NCBI GenBank assembly: GCA_947487175.1
Contig: CANKVM010000019.1
Span: 1 to 37,091 of the forward strand
Direction of reading: 5' to 3'
From: Flavobacteriales bacterium
Lineage (GTDB): Bacteria > Bacteroidota > Bacteroidia > NS11-12g > UBA955
DNA: 37,091 nt
Position numbers and translations under genes: made by a program. This document shows, piece by piece, positions 18,245 to 27,683 of the stretch. Under the pieces are notes generated by a model. The model had not been told where the DNA came from. It searched no databases and worked only from the letters and a program-made list of their open reading frames with translations. Numbering within the stretch: the first letter of the stretch is position 1; each line of letters opens with the position of its first letter.

Positions 18245-20137
18245 ATGAGTGACGCAATAAAGCACGAATGTGGGGTGGCATTCATTCGCTTGAAAAAACC
18301 CCTCGAGTACTATTACGAAAAGTACGGCACATATTGGTACGGCCTGCATAAATTGCAGTTTCTAATGACCAAACAACTCAATCGAGGCCAAGATGGTGCG
18401 GGTATTGGTGTGGTAAAACTTGACCCAGATTTCGGCGCACGTTACCTCGCTAGAAAAAGAAGTGCATCCAAAACTGCACTTTCCGATATTTTTGATGATG
18501 TTGCTTCCGCCCTCAAAGATATCCCTAAAGAAAAACAATTTGATGGCGATTTCTTAAGAAAAAACTATGCTTATGCAGGTGAATTATTACTAGGACATCT
18601 TCGTTATGGCACATATGGAGGGAATTCAATTGAAAATATTCATCCTTTCCTTCGTCAAAATAACTGGATGGCTAGAAATCTTATGTTGGCAGGTAATTAT
18701 AACATTACCAATACCGAACAATTATTTGAAAACCTGATTGAACTTGGTCAACAACCCAAAGAAAAAAGCGACAATGTGTTGATGCTTGAAAAAATTGGGC
18801 ACTTTATTGACGAAGAAAATCAACGTCTTTTCGGAATTCTAAAATCTCAAGGATTTAGCAATAAAGAAATTTCAGATAAAATTAAAGAAGAAATATCTAT
18901 CCCCAATATCTTAAAACGCAGTTTTAAAAATGTTGATGGGGGATATAATATGATTGGATTATTGGGTCATGGCGATGCTTTCATTATTCGCGATCCAGCC
19001 GGAATTCGCCCTTCTCACTATTACTCAGACGATGAAGTTGTGGTGGTTGCTTCCGAAAGAGCAGCAATCCAAACCGCATTTAACCTTTACCCAGAACAAA
19101 TTTCTGAACTTGGTCCAGGAAATGCACTGATCGTTAAAAAAGATGGTTCTCATTTTGAAACCAATATCAACGAACCCGTTGAAAGAAAAAGTTGCAGCTT
19201 CGAACGTATTTATTTTAGCCGTGGAAACGACCAAGAAATTTACGCAGAACGCAAAGAATTAGGTCGTTTACTCGCTACTCCAGTTATGGAAATGCTTGGA
19301 AATGATTTGGTAGACACCGTATTTAGCTACGTTCCAAATACCGCTTCTACCAGTTTTTACGGACTTATTGACGGTATCCATGAAATTCGTTTGAATATTC
19401 AAATTGATGCCCTTTCTCAAATTGATGCCAAAACCAATCCTGAAAAAGTAAAAGAAATTTTGAGCTGGCGCCCACGCCGCGAGAAAATTCTTGTGAAGGA
19501 TGTTAAAATGCGCACATTTATTACCAATGATACCGACAGGGAAGATTTGGTTGGGCATGTTTACGACATTACCTATGGCGTTGTGAAATCTTGGCAAGAT
19601 ACTTTGGTAATTATGGACGATAGCGTAGTTCGTGGAACTACGTTAAAAACAAGTATTTTAAGAATCCTAGATCGACTTGAACCAAAACGCATCATTTTGG
19701 TGAGTTCTGCGCCTCAAATTCGCTATCCCGATTGCTATGGAATTGACATGAGCAAAATGGGCGACTTTGCAGCATTCAGGGCAGCCGTTGATTTGTTGAA
19801 AGACAAAGGAATGGAATCACTCATGCAAGACCTTTATGTTAGGGCTGTGGCAGAATTGAAAAAACCTGCTACAGAACAAAAATGTATCGTTCAAGAATTA
19901 TACGAGCCACTAACCCAAGAAGAAATCTCTCAAAAAATTGCCGATATGGTAAAACCAGTTGGCTTGAGAGCAGAATTTAATATTCTTTTCCAAACCGTTG
20001 ACAAATTGCACCAAGCTTGCCCTAACGATTTAGGCGATTGGTATTTCACCGGAAATTACCCAACTCCTGGAGGAACAGAAGTAGCCAACCGCGCTTTTGT
20101 TTATTACATGGAGGGACGAAAAGAAAGAGCTTATTAA
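18245..20137 (+). CDS. purF: Amidophosphoribosyltransferase
   Basis: First committed step of purine synthesis: PRPP plus glutamine to phosphoribosylamine. 630 residues, longer than the roughly 500 of the E. coli enzyme but in line with a longer Bacteroidota form. The N-terminus MSDAIKHECGVAFIRL puts the presumed glutaminase nucleophile at Cys9 after a short propeptide. The class II glutaminase domain shows LNRGQDGAGIGV and GHLRYGTYGG. The PRPP-binding motif VIMDDSVVRGTT lies at 455-466. The Cys9 propeptide supports the chosen ATG, and a -7 box lies 11 bases upstream. frr follows after 41 bases with its own -7 box. Confidence 0.94.
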   Translation: MSDAIKHECGVAFIRLKKPLEYYYEKYGTYWYGLHKLQFLMTKQLNRGQDGAGIGVVKLDPDFGARYLARKRSASKTALSDIFDDVASALKDIPKEKQFDGDFLRKNYAYAGELLLGHLRYGTYGGNSIENIHPFLRQNNWMARNLMLAGNYNITNTEQLFENLIELGQQPKEKSDNVLMLEKIGHFIDEENQRLFGILKSQGFSNKEISDKIKEEISIPNILKRSFKNVDGGYNMIGLLGHGDAFIIRDPAGIRPSHYYSDDEVVVVASERAAIQTAFNLYPEQISELGPGNALIVKKDGSHFETNINEPVERKSCSFERIYFSRGNDQEIYAERKELGRLLATPVMEMLGNDLVDTVFSYVPNTASTSFYGLIDGIHEIRLNIQIDALSQIDAKTNPEKVKEILSWRPRREKILVKDVKMRTFITNDTDREDLVGHVYDITYGVVKSWQDTLVIMDDSVVRGTTLKTSILRILDRLEPKRIILVSSAPQIRYPDCYGIDMSKMGDFAAFRAAVDLLKDKGMESLMQDLYVRAVAELKKPATEQKCIVQELYEPLTQEEISQKIADMVKPVGLRAEFNILFQTVDKLHQACPNDLGDWYFTGNYPTPGGTEVANRAFVYYMEGRKERAY

Positions 20138-20156
20138 TATTTTCAAACAATTTCAA

Positions 20157-20164
20157 TAAATTTG
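20157..20164 (+). promoter_or_regulatory. -7 promoter box (TAnnTTTG)
   Basis: TAAATTTG ends 14 bases before ATG 20179. It lies between purF and frr and supports the short frr start over an in-frame extension that would run back into purF. Confidence 0.55.
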
Positions 20165-20178
20165 CATTAATTCGAATT

Positions 20179-20739
20179 ATGAGCACAGTTAAAGAAGTTA
20201 TCAGTAAACTACAAGAACAACTCGACAAAAACCTTTCACATACTTCTGTGGAATTCACAAGAATACGCGCCGGTAAAGCATCTCCAGATATGCTAGATGG
20301 TGTAATGGTTGAATATTATGGCGCTGCCACACCATTGTCGCAAGTTGCCAATGTAAATACACCAGATGCACGCACAATTAGCATTCAACCTTGGGAAAAA
20401 ACATTGATTCGCCCAATTGAAACAGCAATCATCAATGCAAACCTCGGTTTTGCACCTCAAAACGATGGTGAGTTTATTCGTATAAGCATTCCGCCAGTAA
20501 CTGAAGAACGTCGTAAAGAATTGGTGAAACGTGCAAAATCTGAATGTGAAAATTCTAAAGTAGGAATTAGAAATTTACGTAAAGATGCCAACGAAAGAAT
20601 CAAGAAATTGAAAAGCGATGGTACCAGCGAAGACGAGTGTGCAGCGGGTGAAGAAAGCGTTCAAAGAATAATTGATAATTATATCAAAAAAACTGACGAT
20701 TTATTCACTAACAAAGAGAAAGAAATTATGACGGTATAA
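20179..20739 (+). CDS. frr: Ribosome recycling factor
   Basis: Splits post-termination ribosomes together with EF-G. From ATG 20179 the product is 186 residues, the standard family length. The frame is open back to 20038, but that part overlaps purF and has no family match. Recognisable segments are FTRIRAGKASPDMLDG, VNTPDARTISIQPWEK, and PPVTEERRKELVKRAKSECEN in the triple-helix domain. The last 14 bases overlap the end of the convergent purK gene. Confidence 0.96.
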   Translation: MSTVKEVISKLQEQLDKNLSHTSVEFTRIRAGKASPDMLDGVMVEYYGAATPLSQVANVNTPDARTISIQPWEKTLIRPIETAIINANLGFAPQNDGEFIRISIPPVTEERRKELVKRAKSECENSKVGIRNLRKDANERIKKLKSDGTSEDECAAGEESVQRIIDNYIKKTDDLFTNKEKEIMTV

Positions 20740-21874
20740 TCGTCATATTTTCTTTTACATATTCTGCTCTTTCAATCAATTTTTCAAAAGTATCTGCAAT
20801 CACAGTAACGTGTCCTAATTTTCTATTGGGTCTGCTTTCTGTTTTTCCATACATGTGAATGAAAACATCTGTTTGTTGTTTCCACATGTCTTCATTTTCT
20901 AACTGATACCCACCTATAAGATTCTCAGGTCCTACAATATTCAACATTGCACTTGGTTGCTTTAGCGTTGAATTACCCAACTCTTGTCCTAGCAAAATAC
21001 GGTTTAATTGTGCAAACTGACTTGTAACACATCCCTCAATAGTATGATGACCGCTATTGTGTGGACGAGGTGCAATTTCATTCACCAAGATTTCTCCGCT
21101 GCGGGTTAAAAATAACTCAACTGCAAACAATCCTGGCGATTGAAAAGCCTGAATTACACTTTCAGCAATTTCACGCGCTTTGATTTCAACGTCAATTGCT
21201 ATTTGAGCGGGTGAATATAAAAACTCAACCAAATTGCTTTGGGCATTAAAATACATTTCTATTGATGGAAAAGAACTCTTATTGCCATGCTGATCAACTG
21301 CTACAATAACTGCAAGCTCTAATACATCTTCAACAAATTGTTCCAATAAAACAGAACCTTCAAAAGGGATAATGCCATTTTGAACATCAGATTTATTGCA
21401 AATACTCACACCCTTGCCATCATAACCGCCTGTTCTGGTTTTAACAACTATTTTATTTTGAGGGAATTTCGAAAAGTCAACCGCTGCCAGCATGGTTGAA
21501 TCAACCAATTCAAATGGTGCTGTTGGAATGTTATTCGCTTGAAAAAATAACTTTTGTGCGCCTTTGTCTTGGATCATTTTCAACACCAAAGGTTTGGGGA
21601 TTATGTTTTTTCCTTGTGCTTCTAATTGAATCAACGCATCAACATTGATATGTTCAATTTCCCAAGTTAACACATCAGATACCGCCGCCAATTGTTCAAT
21701 GGCATTTGCATCATTTAACGAACCAATAATTAAATTCTGACAATAAGGACTAGCAGGACAATCACTAGAAGATTCTAAAACTGTGTAAGACGCAATATCG
21801 AAATTTGCCTCTTGCAACATCATCATTCCCAACTGACCTCCCCCAATAATACCGACTTTAATTTTCGAATCCAT
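20726..21874 (-). CDS. purK: N5-carboxyaminoimidazole ribonucleotide synthase
   Basis: ATP-dependent carboxylation of aminoimidazole ribonucleotide in purine synthesis; the partner mutase PurE is not in the window. 382 residues: N-terminal VGIIGGGQLGMMML (7-20), an ATP-grasp central domain with KTRTGGYDGKGV and SVLLEQFVE, and metal-site VNEIAPRPHNSGHHTIE. ATG 21874 lies 5 bases after a perfect -7 box. The 3' end overlaps frr by 14 bases in a small inverted repeat. It is near purF, but on the opposite strand. Confidence 0.95.
   Translation of the reverse strand: MDSKIKVGIIGGGQLGMMMLQEANFDIASYTVLESSSDCPASPYCQNLIIGSLNDANAIEQLAAVSDVLTWEIEHINVDALIQLEAQGKNIIPKPLVLKMIQDKGAQKLFFQANNIPTAPFELVDSTMLAAVDFSKFPQNKIVVKTRTGGYDGKGVSICNKSDVQNGIIPFEGSVLLEQFVEDVLELAVIVAVDQHGNKSSFPSIEMYFNAQSNLVEFLYSPAQIAIDVEIKAREIAESVIQAFQSPGLFAVELFLTRSGEILVNEIAPRPHNSGHHTIEGCVTSQFAQLNRILLGQELGNSTLKQPSAMLNIVGPENLIGGYQLENEDMWKQQTDVFIHMYGKTESRPNRKLGHVTVIADTFEKLIERAEYVKENMTIIPS
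20728..20746. repeat. Inverted repeat at the frr/purK convergent overlap
   Basis: ATGACG (20728-20733) and CGTCAT (20741-20746) are exact reverse complements with a 7-base loop. The arms encode the near-terminal Met-Thr of both proteins. On the plus strand it is followed by ATTTTCTTTT, so it might act as a weak terminator. Confidence 0.5.
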
Positions 21875-21879
21875 TGTTG

Positions 21880-21887
21880 CAAAGTTA
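21880..21887 (-). promoter_or_regulatory. -7 promoter box (TAnnTTTG)
   Basis: The minus strand reads TAACTTTG, 5 bases before the purK ATG at 21874. Confidence 0.6.
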
Positions 21888-21966
21888 ATTTAGATTGTCG
21901 CAATATTTTTGAGATTCATCTAAATCTCATCAAAATATCATACAATTTATGTATATTCGAATAAAT

Positions 21967-23268
21967 ATGCCTGACCCCCTCTCGGTACAAATTTTACAAA
22001 CTCAGTTAGAGGCCCCTACTTTTTCAAGTTGGATTACTGTCTTAATTTGCCTTTTAACCATAGCTTTTTTCTCAGGAATGGAAATTGCTTTTATTTCTGC
22101 CAATAAACTTAGAATAGAATTACGCAGCAAACAAAATATTTTCGGCGCTAAGCATCTGGCAAGATATATCAAGCAACCAAGCGAATTTATTAGTACCGTT
22201 TTGGTAGCCACCAATTTAAGTTTGGTAATTTATGGTATTGCCATGGGCAATATTCTTGAATATTATTTAACTGCTTATATTCATTCAAATATTCTTAAAT
22301 ATGTATTTGTTACCTTAATAAGCACCATGTTGGTTCTTGTTACTGCCGAATTTATTCCAAAAACCATATTTAAAATGCAAGCTGATTCGCTCATTTTTGC
22401 GCTTGCTTTGCCCTTTAGAATGATGCATTTAATGCTTTGGCCTTTAATTGCATTCACCAAAGGTGCATCCTCTTTTTTACTTAAAATTTTTACCAAAACC
22501 CAAATCACAGAGCAAACTCCCGTTTTTTCAAAAGTTGATTTAGACAATTATATATCATCAATTGAAAATTCTAACTCATCTGAATCCCAAGAAATAGATA
22601 CCGAAGCTTTCCGGAATGCCCTCGATTTTAGCGATGTGGTTGTAAAAGATTTCATGGTTCCTAGAACAGAGTTGGTGGGTATTGATATTGATTCGAGTAT
22701 TGATGAATTGAAAGAAAAATTTATCGAATCTTCACTATCTAGAATCTTAATTTTTAGAGATACCATTGACAATATCATTGGATTTGTTCATCATAGCGAT
22801 CTGTTTCATAATCCCTCAAAAATTGAAAATATCTTACGACCTACGTTAATTGCAAACGAAAGTTTAGAAGCACACGATATGCTCAGAAATTTCATTCAAA
22901 ATAGAAAAAGTTTGGCTATTGTGGTAGATGAATTTGGAGGGACAGCGGGTATTGCCACAATTGAAGACGTAGTTGAAGAGATATTTGGCGAAATTGAAGA
23001 TGAATTTGATACCGAAGATTCCAATGAACACCTAATTGGTGAAAATCACTATCACTTTTCTTCCCGTTTAGAAATAGATTATTTAAACGAAAAGTACGAT
23101 TTTAATATTCCAGAAGGCGAATATAACACCCTTGGTGGATTCATCATTTATTGCTCAGAGAAAATACCATTTACTGGAGAAACCATTCGTTACCAACAAT
23201 TTGAGTTCCATATTAAAAAGATGGTTGGTGCTAAAATTGAAGAAGTTGAAATGAAAATTGCCCTTTAA
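21967..23268 (+). CDS. CNNM/CorC-type membrane protein with CBS domains (hemolysin family)
   Basis: 433 residues from ATG 21967; an in-frame ATG at 21949 precedes a near -7 box (TATATTCG, 21952-21959), so the later start is preferred. The N-terminal DUF21/CNNM membrane domain has about four hydrophobic segments over residues 20-170, including SSWITVLICLLTIAFFSGME and VTAEFIPKTIF. It is followed by a CBS pair (FMVPRTELVGIDID onward, and SLAIVVDEFGGTAGIATIEDVVEEIFG) and a C-terminal CorC/HlyC transporter-associated domain. Relatives are implicated in magnesium or other divalent cation efflux. GldE belongs to the same superfamily, but I see no reason to call this GldE. The stop codon overlaps that of the convergent DUF4249 gene. 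Confidence 0.88.
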   Translation: MPDPLSVQILQTQLEAPTFSSWITVLICLLTIAFFSGMEIAFISANKLRIELRSKQNIFGAKHLARYIKQPSEFISTVLVATNLSLVIYGIAMGNILEYYLTAYIHSNILKYVFVTLISTMLVLVTAEFIPKTIFKMQADSLIFALALPFRMMHLMLWPLIAFTKGASSFLLKIFTKTQITEQTPVFSKVDLDNYISSIENSNSSESQEIDTEAFRNALDFSDVVVKDFMVPRTELVGIDIDSSIDELKEKFIESSLSRILIFRDTIDNIIGFVHHSDLFHNPSKIENILRPTLIANESLEAHDMLRNFIQNRKSLAIVVDEFGGTAGIATIEDVVEEIFGEIEDEFDTEDSNEHLIGENHYHFSSRLEIDYLNEKYDFNIPEGEYNTLGGFIIYCSEKIPFTGETIRYQQFEFHIKKMVGAKIEEVEMKIAL

Positions 23269-24164
23269 TTTTTGAGTTTGATTTTTATTACATCATTGGT
23301 GTAACCACCAATCACCCCAAATCCATTCTTGATATTTCCTATAACATTTGTTGGAAGTTGTGTTATTGAATTCTGTTGCCAAATATGGGCATTCCTGGAA
23401 TTTAAATAATTAAAAATATTTACATCAATATTCTCCAAATAAATGTCAATCTGATACAATACAATCGAATTTGAAACAGACCTAGGCAATGTTTCATAAA
23501 ATTCTAATCTTGATTCTGTTCCGTTAATGATTTCATCGCTAAAAAGAATCTCCTTGGTTGTATAGTTGTTATAACTATTTCTCGAAAAGCAAACTTCCGT
23601 GCCGCCAATGGGCAATTTGTCTTCGTATAAAAAGCTATCAACCTTTCCCAAAACAGCGTCAATCGTATATTTCTTAAAATGTCTTACTCCGTAAATTCTA
23701 TAGTAATTGGTATTGTAAGCACTATCCTTGAAATAAATGCGGTAAGCCTTTGTTTTGCCCACATTCGAAATTAAGGTTGTCAAGGTATCTAAGCGTTTGA
23801 TGTATATTTTTGAGGGAATTTTAATAGGTACATTATCATTCAACAATGAATGTTTTACTTGAAACCACAAACTATCATTTGGCATGAAGTTTTGATTCAT
23901 ACTGTACTTGCCAATTCCGTTAGAATTGAATGTAAATAAACCTTTTGATCTAGAACGAATAGACAAATTAGCATCATTGATCCAGTTATATGCACTGGTT
24001 ATTTGAGACACTTCAGAAACTGTTGCATTTACAAAACTATCAGGATGAATAAAGCTATGTATAACCAACGTTTTAGGACTCGCACTAATCTGAACAATTG
24101 GCACCTCTTCTATGCAGCTTTGCAAGCAGATAAATAAAAAGCAATATTTCAGATACTTCAACAT
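23265..24164 (-). CDS. DUF4249-type lipoprotein paired with TonB receptor
   Basis: 299-residue predicted lipoprotein: short hydrophobic N-terminus and lipobox LQSC with Cys16. The body is beta-rich with a family-like opening (SPKTLVIHSFIHPDSFVNATVSEVSQ). DUF4249 proteins accompany TonB-dependent receptors in Bacteroidota and may act as extracellular partners, but their function is not established. The start ATG overlaps the receptor stop in TAATG, indicating translational coupling. The two 3'-ends at 23265-23268 share bases with the opposing membrane-protein gene. Confidence 0.8.
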   Translation of the reverse strand: MLKYLKYCFLFICLQSCIEEVPIVQISASPKTLVIHSFIHPDSFVNATVSEVSQITSAYNWINDANLSIRSRSKGLFTFNSNGIGKYSMNQNFMPNDSLWFQVKHSLLNDNVPIKIPSKIYIKRLDTLTTLISNVGKTKAYRIYFKDSAYNTNYYRIYGVRHFKKYTIDAVLGKVDSFLYEDKLPIGGTEVCFSRNSYNNYTTKEILFSDEIINGTESRLEFYETLPRSVSNSIVLYQIDIYLENIDVNIFNYLNSRNAHIWQQNSITQLPTNVIGNIKNGFGVIGGYTNDVIKIKLKN

Positions 24165-26797
24165 TAGAATGAAATTTGATAACTAGCAAAAGGAATAATT
24201 GGCAATAAACTCACTTGATATAATTTGCGAGAACCATCTGAATCCAAGCCTAGATTTAAAAAAAACGGATTATGTCTGTTGTATACATTATAAATGCCGA
24301 ACGAAAAATTACGCGGATATTTTGTAGTCTTAGAAGAAATGGTCATAGACAAATCTAACCTGTGGTTATCTTTTGCCCTATTGTTGTTCCGATCTCCGTA
24401 AATGTAAATATCTCTGTAAGGATCATTGTTTGTAGACGACGGATAAACCCCAATTGGCATGGTATAGGCAAAGCCAGAATTAAATACCCAAGTAGCGCTG
24501 ATATTGATTCGTTTTGATAATTTATACGAAGCCATAATATAAATATTATGCCTTCTATCATATCTTGAGGGGAAAGGATTTCCCTGATTCAATTGGTCAA
24601 ACTTCCTTATGCTTGTCATCCAAGTATAGGAAATCCAACCTGTAAGTTTGCCTTTTGTTTTTTCAGCCAAAACTTCAATTCCCTTTGTTAATCCACTTCC
24701 CGCACATACTGAATTTTCCCAATTCTGACCAGAAGTTACATAAACAGCATTGTTATTATATTCTAGAATATCATCAAAAACTTTTTGAAACATTTCAATA
24801 CTGAATTGAAAATTATCCAATTCTTTGGTTAAACCTATTGAACCTTGCGTTGCTTTTGCAGGTTTAAATATAGTATTCGAGGGCACCCATAAATCAGATG
24901 GCAAACCCATGGTTAAATTATTCAATTGATGGAAGAATTGACGGGTTTGTGATACGGCAACTTTTAACCACAAATTACCAGGTAACGCATATCGAATGCT
25001 TATACGAGGCTCCGGAAGAATATAATATTGCCCATAGCCCAATCCATAATAAACACCGCGAATACCAAAATCATAATATCCCCACTTCGGATTGTGATAT
25101 TCTAATGTCAAGTAACTAAAAATTTCCGGTGTGGTTAATAAGTTATCTTGATACACTATTTCTGTTTTTACACTGTCTGTCTCAGACGTTATTACCCTTT
25201 TATTTGGAATAAAGGTATGTAAAATATAACCCATACCAATTTTCGCGGCCAATTTATGTGTTAGCTGCTTTTTTAGGTGTGCAGAGTATTCAATGTCCCT
25301 CAAGCCATTCGAAATCACATAAAGTGATTTTTCTAATTTTTGATTTCCGAATAAATCAGTTTGCTTATTAGAGTACAAATGTGAATGAGAATATGTGTAA
25401 TTGGTAACATAAGCTTTAAGTGAAAAATTCGCACTTGGAGTCAACATATAATCCCATTTGATACTTGCCAATTGATTACCCCAAGACGAAACATCGTCTA
25501 GTTTTAAATCTTGGCTAATATTATTATTCTTATAGGTGATATTCCGATTTAGTAAACCAGCATAATCAATACCCAAATAGCCAGAAACCGACAATCTACT
25601 GCGTTCACTAAAACGATGGGTTATTTTAAAATTCACATCATAAAAATAATATCGATTGGCAAAATTTCCATTTTGATATTGTACCAAACTTGATAATGGT
25701 TGAACCAAATAATCAAACAAACTTCTTCTCAATGCCATTGAAAAGGATGTCTTTTTTTTGAATATAGGTCCGTTTAATGATAATCGGCTCGATAACAGTC
25801 CAATAGAAACAGATCCTCCAAATTTTTCAGCATTTCCTTCTTTGGTGGTAACATCAATTACGCTACTCAACCTGCCTCCTTTGTCGGCGGGAAAAACTCC
25901 CCTGTAAAACTTGGCATTTTTTACCACGTCGCTATTGAAAACGCCAAACATACCATAAAGGTGGTAGGCATTATAAACTGGTACTTCGTCTAATAATATC
26001 AAATTCTGGTCAGATGCACCACCCCTAACATACATTCCAAAAACTCCTTCGCTACCTGAAACAACACCGGGGTTAAGGCTCATCACCCTAAGAATATCTG
26101 GCTCTCCCATCAAATGAGGTATTTTATCGAGTTGGGCTCTATTAATGTTAAATTCATCCGATTTCCCAGAAACCACCTTCGGCGAATTTTTATTCCAATC
26201 GGCAGTTACCAGGGTAATTTCCATGCTTTCTGCAGTATCAGGAACCAATGGGATATCTATAAAATAATTTCGTTTTTCATCTTCAATGGTATCGTAAAAT
26301 GTTTCAAACCCCGGATAAGAAACTGCATAAATTAATTTCCCGCTTGAAGTTTTCAACTGGAATATGCCTTGGTCATTCGTGAATGTAGATTGATTCCTGC
26401 CCACAAGCGAAATCATAGCGTTTACCAATCTTTCTTTTGAATCTGCATGCCAAACTCTTCCTGAAATGACAAGTTCATCAATTGGGGCTTCCCATTGTTG
26501 AAGAACCAAAAAATTATCACCCAATAATATAAAATTCAATCCCAAACCCTGCAAAAAATCTCTTAAAGCAACTTTGGCAATTTCATTTTGGTAGTTAACT
26601 ACGAAACGCTTTTTCTTTGGCTTTAAAGCAGCATCATATTGAAAATAGCAATCCGTTTTCTGTTCGAAAATCTTTAATATTTTCTCGAAATCGTTGCCAC
26701 TATAAGAAATTGAAATACGAGAATTTAAAGAATTGGTTTGACCAAAAAGCACAGTAAATTGCGCAAACAAAATGATCAAAACTATCCTTAATTTCAT
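24164..26797 (-). CDS. TonB-dependent receptor with N-terminal STN domain
   Basis: 877-residue outer-membrane receptor. Order: signal peptide (1-20, ending LFGQ), secretin/TonB short N-terminal (STN) domain (about 28-100), carboxypeptidase-regulatory-like beta-sandwich (about 110-190, ISGRVWHADSKERLVNAMI), plug (about 215-330, with GMYVRGGASDQNLILLDEVPV at 254-274), and a C-terminal barrel ending in Phe. STN domains often signal to an anti-sigma factor, but no sigma/anti-sigma pair is in the window. The DUF4197 gene ends 18 bases upstream and the DUF4249 gene is coupled downstream. Substrate is unknown, and no SusD-like protein or degradative enzyme accompanies it. Confidence 0.92.
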   Translation of the reverse strand: MKLRIVLIILFAQFTVLFGQTNSLNSRISISYSGNDFEKILKIFEQKTDCYFQYDAALKPKKKRFVVNYQNEIAKVALRDFLQGLGLNFILLGDNFLVLQQWEAPIDELVISGRVWHADSKERLVNAMISLVGRNQSTFTNDQGIFQLKTSSGKLIYAVSYPGFETFYDTIEDEKRNYFIDIPLVPDTAESMEITLVTADWNKNSPKVVSGKSDEFNINRAQLDKIPHLMGEPDILRVMSLNPGVVSGSEGVFGMYVRGGASDQNLILLDEVPVYNAYHLYGMFGVFNSDVVKNAKFYRGVFPADKGGRLSSVIDVTTKEGNAEKFGGSVSIGLLSSRLSLNGPIFKKKTSFSMALRRSLFDYLVQPLSSLVQYQNGNFANRYYFYDVNFKITHRFSERSRLSVSGYLGIDYAGLLNRNITYKNNNISQDLKLDDVSSWGNQLASIKWDYMLTPSANFSLKAYVTNYTYSHSHLYSNKQTDLFGNQKLEKSLYVISNGLRDIEYSAHLKKQLTHKLAAKIGMGYILHTFIPNKRVITSETDSVKTEIVYQDNLLTTPEIFSYLTLEYHNPKWGYYDFGIRGVYYGLGYGQYYILPEPRISIRYALPGNLWLKVAVSQTRQFFHQLNNLTMGLPSDLWVPSNTIFKPAKATQGSIGLTKELDNFQFSIEMFQKVFDDILEYNNNAVYVTSGQNWENSVCAGSGLTKGIEVLAEKTKGKLTGWISYTWMTSIRKFDQLNQGNPFPSRYDRRHNIYIMASYKLSKRINISATWVFNSGFAYTMPIGVYPSSTNNDPYRDIYIYGDRNNNRAKDNHRLDLSMTISSKTTKYPRNFSFGIYNVYNRHNPFFLNLGLDSDGSRKLYQVSLLPIIPFASYQISF

Positions 26798-26815
26798 AAG
26801 GCAAATACGCTTTTT

Positions 26816-27592
26816 TTAGTGTTTATCAGCGTAATCAAATGCCTTCTTCAACAAATCAGAAGTTCTAGAAACAGGGTCTTTTCTAATTTTATTTTCTTCA
26901 GTTTCAATTTGAGTAAACAACGCTGCGGTCGCTTTTTCAGTTACATATAAATTCAAATCAGGTTGAATATCAGCAGTTAATCCCAATAATTTCTTGTTTT
27001 GATTGATTTTGGTAACCACAGGATTCCATGTTTTTGCCACGGCTACCTCGTCTAGCGCTTTTTTCACTTCTGGCATAAACAATTGTTGGAGTTCAGCTTG
27101 CGAAGAACTCTTCAAATAATTTGTTGCAGCACCTTGTCCACCTGTCAATATTTTCATTGCATCAGTAAAAGACATATTTGTAATTGCCTTTTTGAACACC
27201 GGCACAGCCAATTGCATTGATTTTTCAGCACCCGCATTCATTGCGTCGATGGTTTTGTCTAACTCTTTTCCAATTGCTGCATTCAACAAATAGTTGTCGC
27301 GAATTTTCTTTTCAATGTTTTGAATTTCAGCAGGTAATAATATTTTTATTGATGGATTGGCTGCAAACGCACCCACTTTGCCCAAAGTGCCCGTTCCATT
27401 AATAACTCCGTTGATTAATGCTTCTTTCAATCCTCCTGCGGCTTCATCGCCAGTTAATGAAGGAACAGCGGGTTTGCCATTCGCTACATTGCTTAAAGCC
27501 TCATTTGCTACGTTGGTTGCAGCAGATTTCAATACATCGCAAGCTGCAAAAATTACAGTTGCTGCTAAAGAGAAAATAACCAGTTTTTTCAT
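26816..27592 (-). CDS. DUF4197 domain lipoprotein
   Basis: 258-residue predicted lipoprotein (signal about 1-17, lipobox FAAC with Cys18). The rest is largely helical and fits the DUF4197 family: GLKEALINGVINGTGTLGK, ILLPAEIQNIEKKIR, FTDAMKILTGGQGAATNYL. The family has no established function. A perfect -7 box lies at 27607-27614. It is probably the first gene of a run with the TonB receptor and DUF4249, though the 18-base gap does not exclude a separate promoter. Confidence 0.85.
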   Translation of the reverse strand: MKKLVIFSLAATVIFAACDVLKSAATNVANEALSNVANGKPAVPSLTGDEAAGGLKEALINGVINGTGTLGKVGAFAANPSIKILLPAEIQNIEKKIRDNYLLNAAIGKELDKTIDAMNAGAEKSMQLAVPVFKKAITNMSFTDAMKILTGGQGAATNYLKSSSQAELQQLFMPEVKKALDEVAVAKTWNPVVTKINQNKKLLGLTADIQPDLNLYVTEKATAALFTQIETEENKIRKDPVSRTSDLLKKAFDYADKH

Positions 27593-27606
27593 GAATTCAA
27601 TTACTT

Positions 27607-27614
27607 CAAATATA
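27607..27614 (-). promoter_or_regulatory. -7 promoter box (TAnnTTTG)
   Basis: The minus strand reads TATATTTG, 14 bases before ATG 27592 of the DUF4197 gene. The other side of this 91-base divergent region has TAACTTCG (27670-27677), one mismatch from consensus, 6 bases before ATG 27684. Confidence 0.55.
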
Positions 27615-27683
27615 ATGCCTGAACCTCCAAAATCTTTAATAGTTCGATAAGAAGATGTAAAATAATTACTAACTTCGTATAAT

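Noticed and set aside
20038-20178. N-terminal extension of ribosome recycling factor overlapping purF
   Set aside because: The extension has no family match, and ATG 20179 with a -7 box 14 bases upstream gives the standard 186-residue protein.
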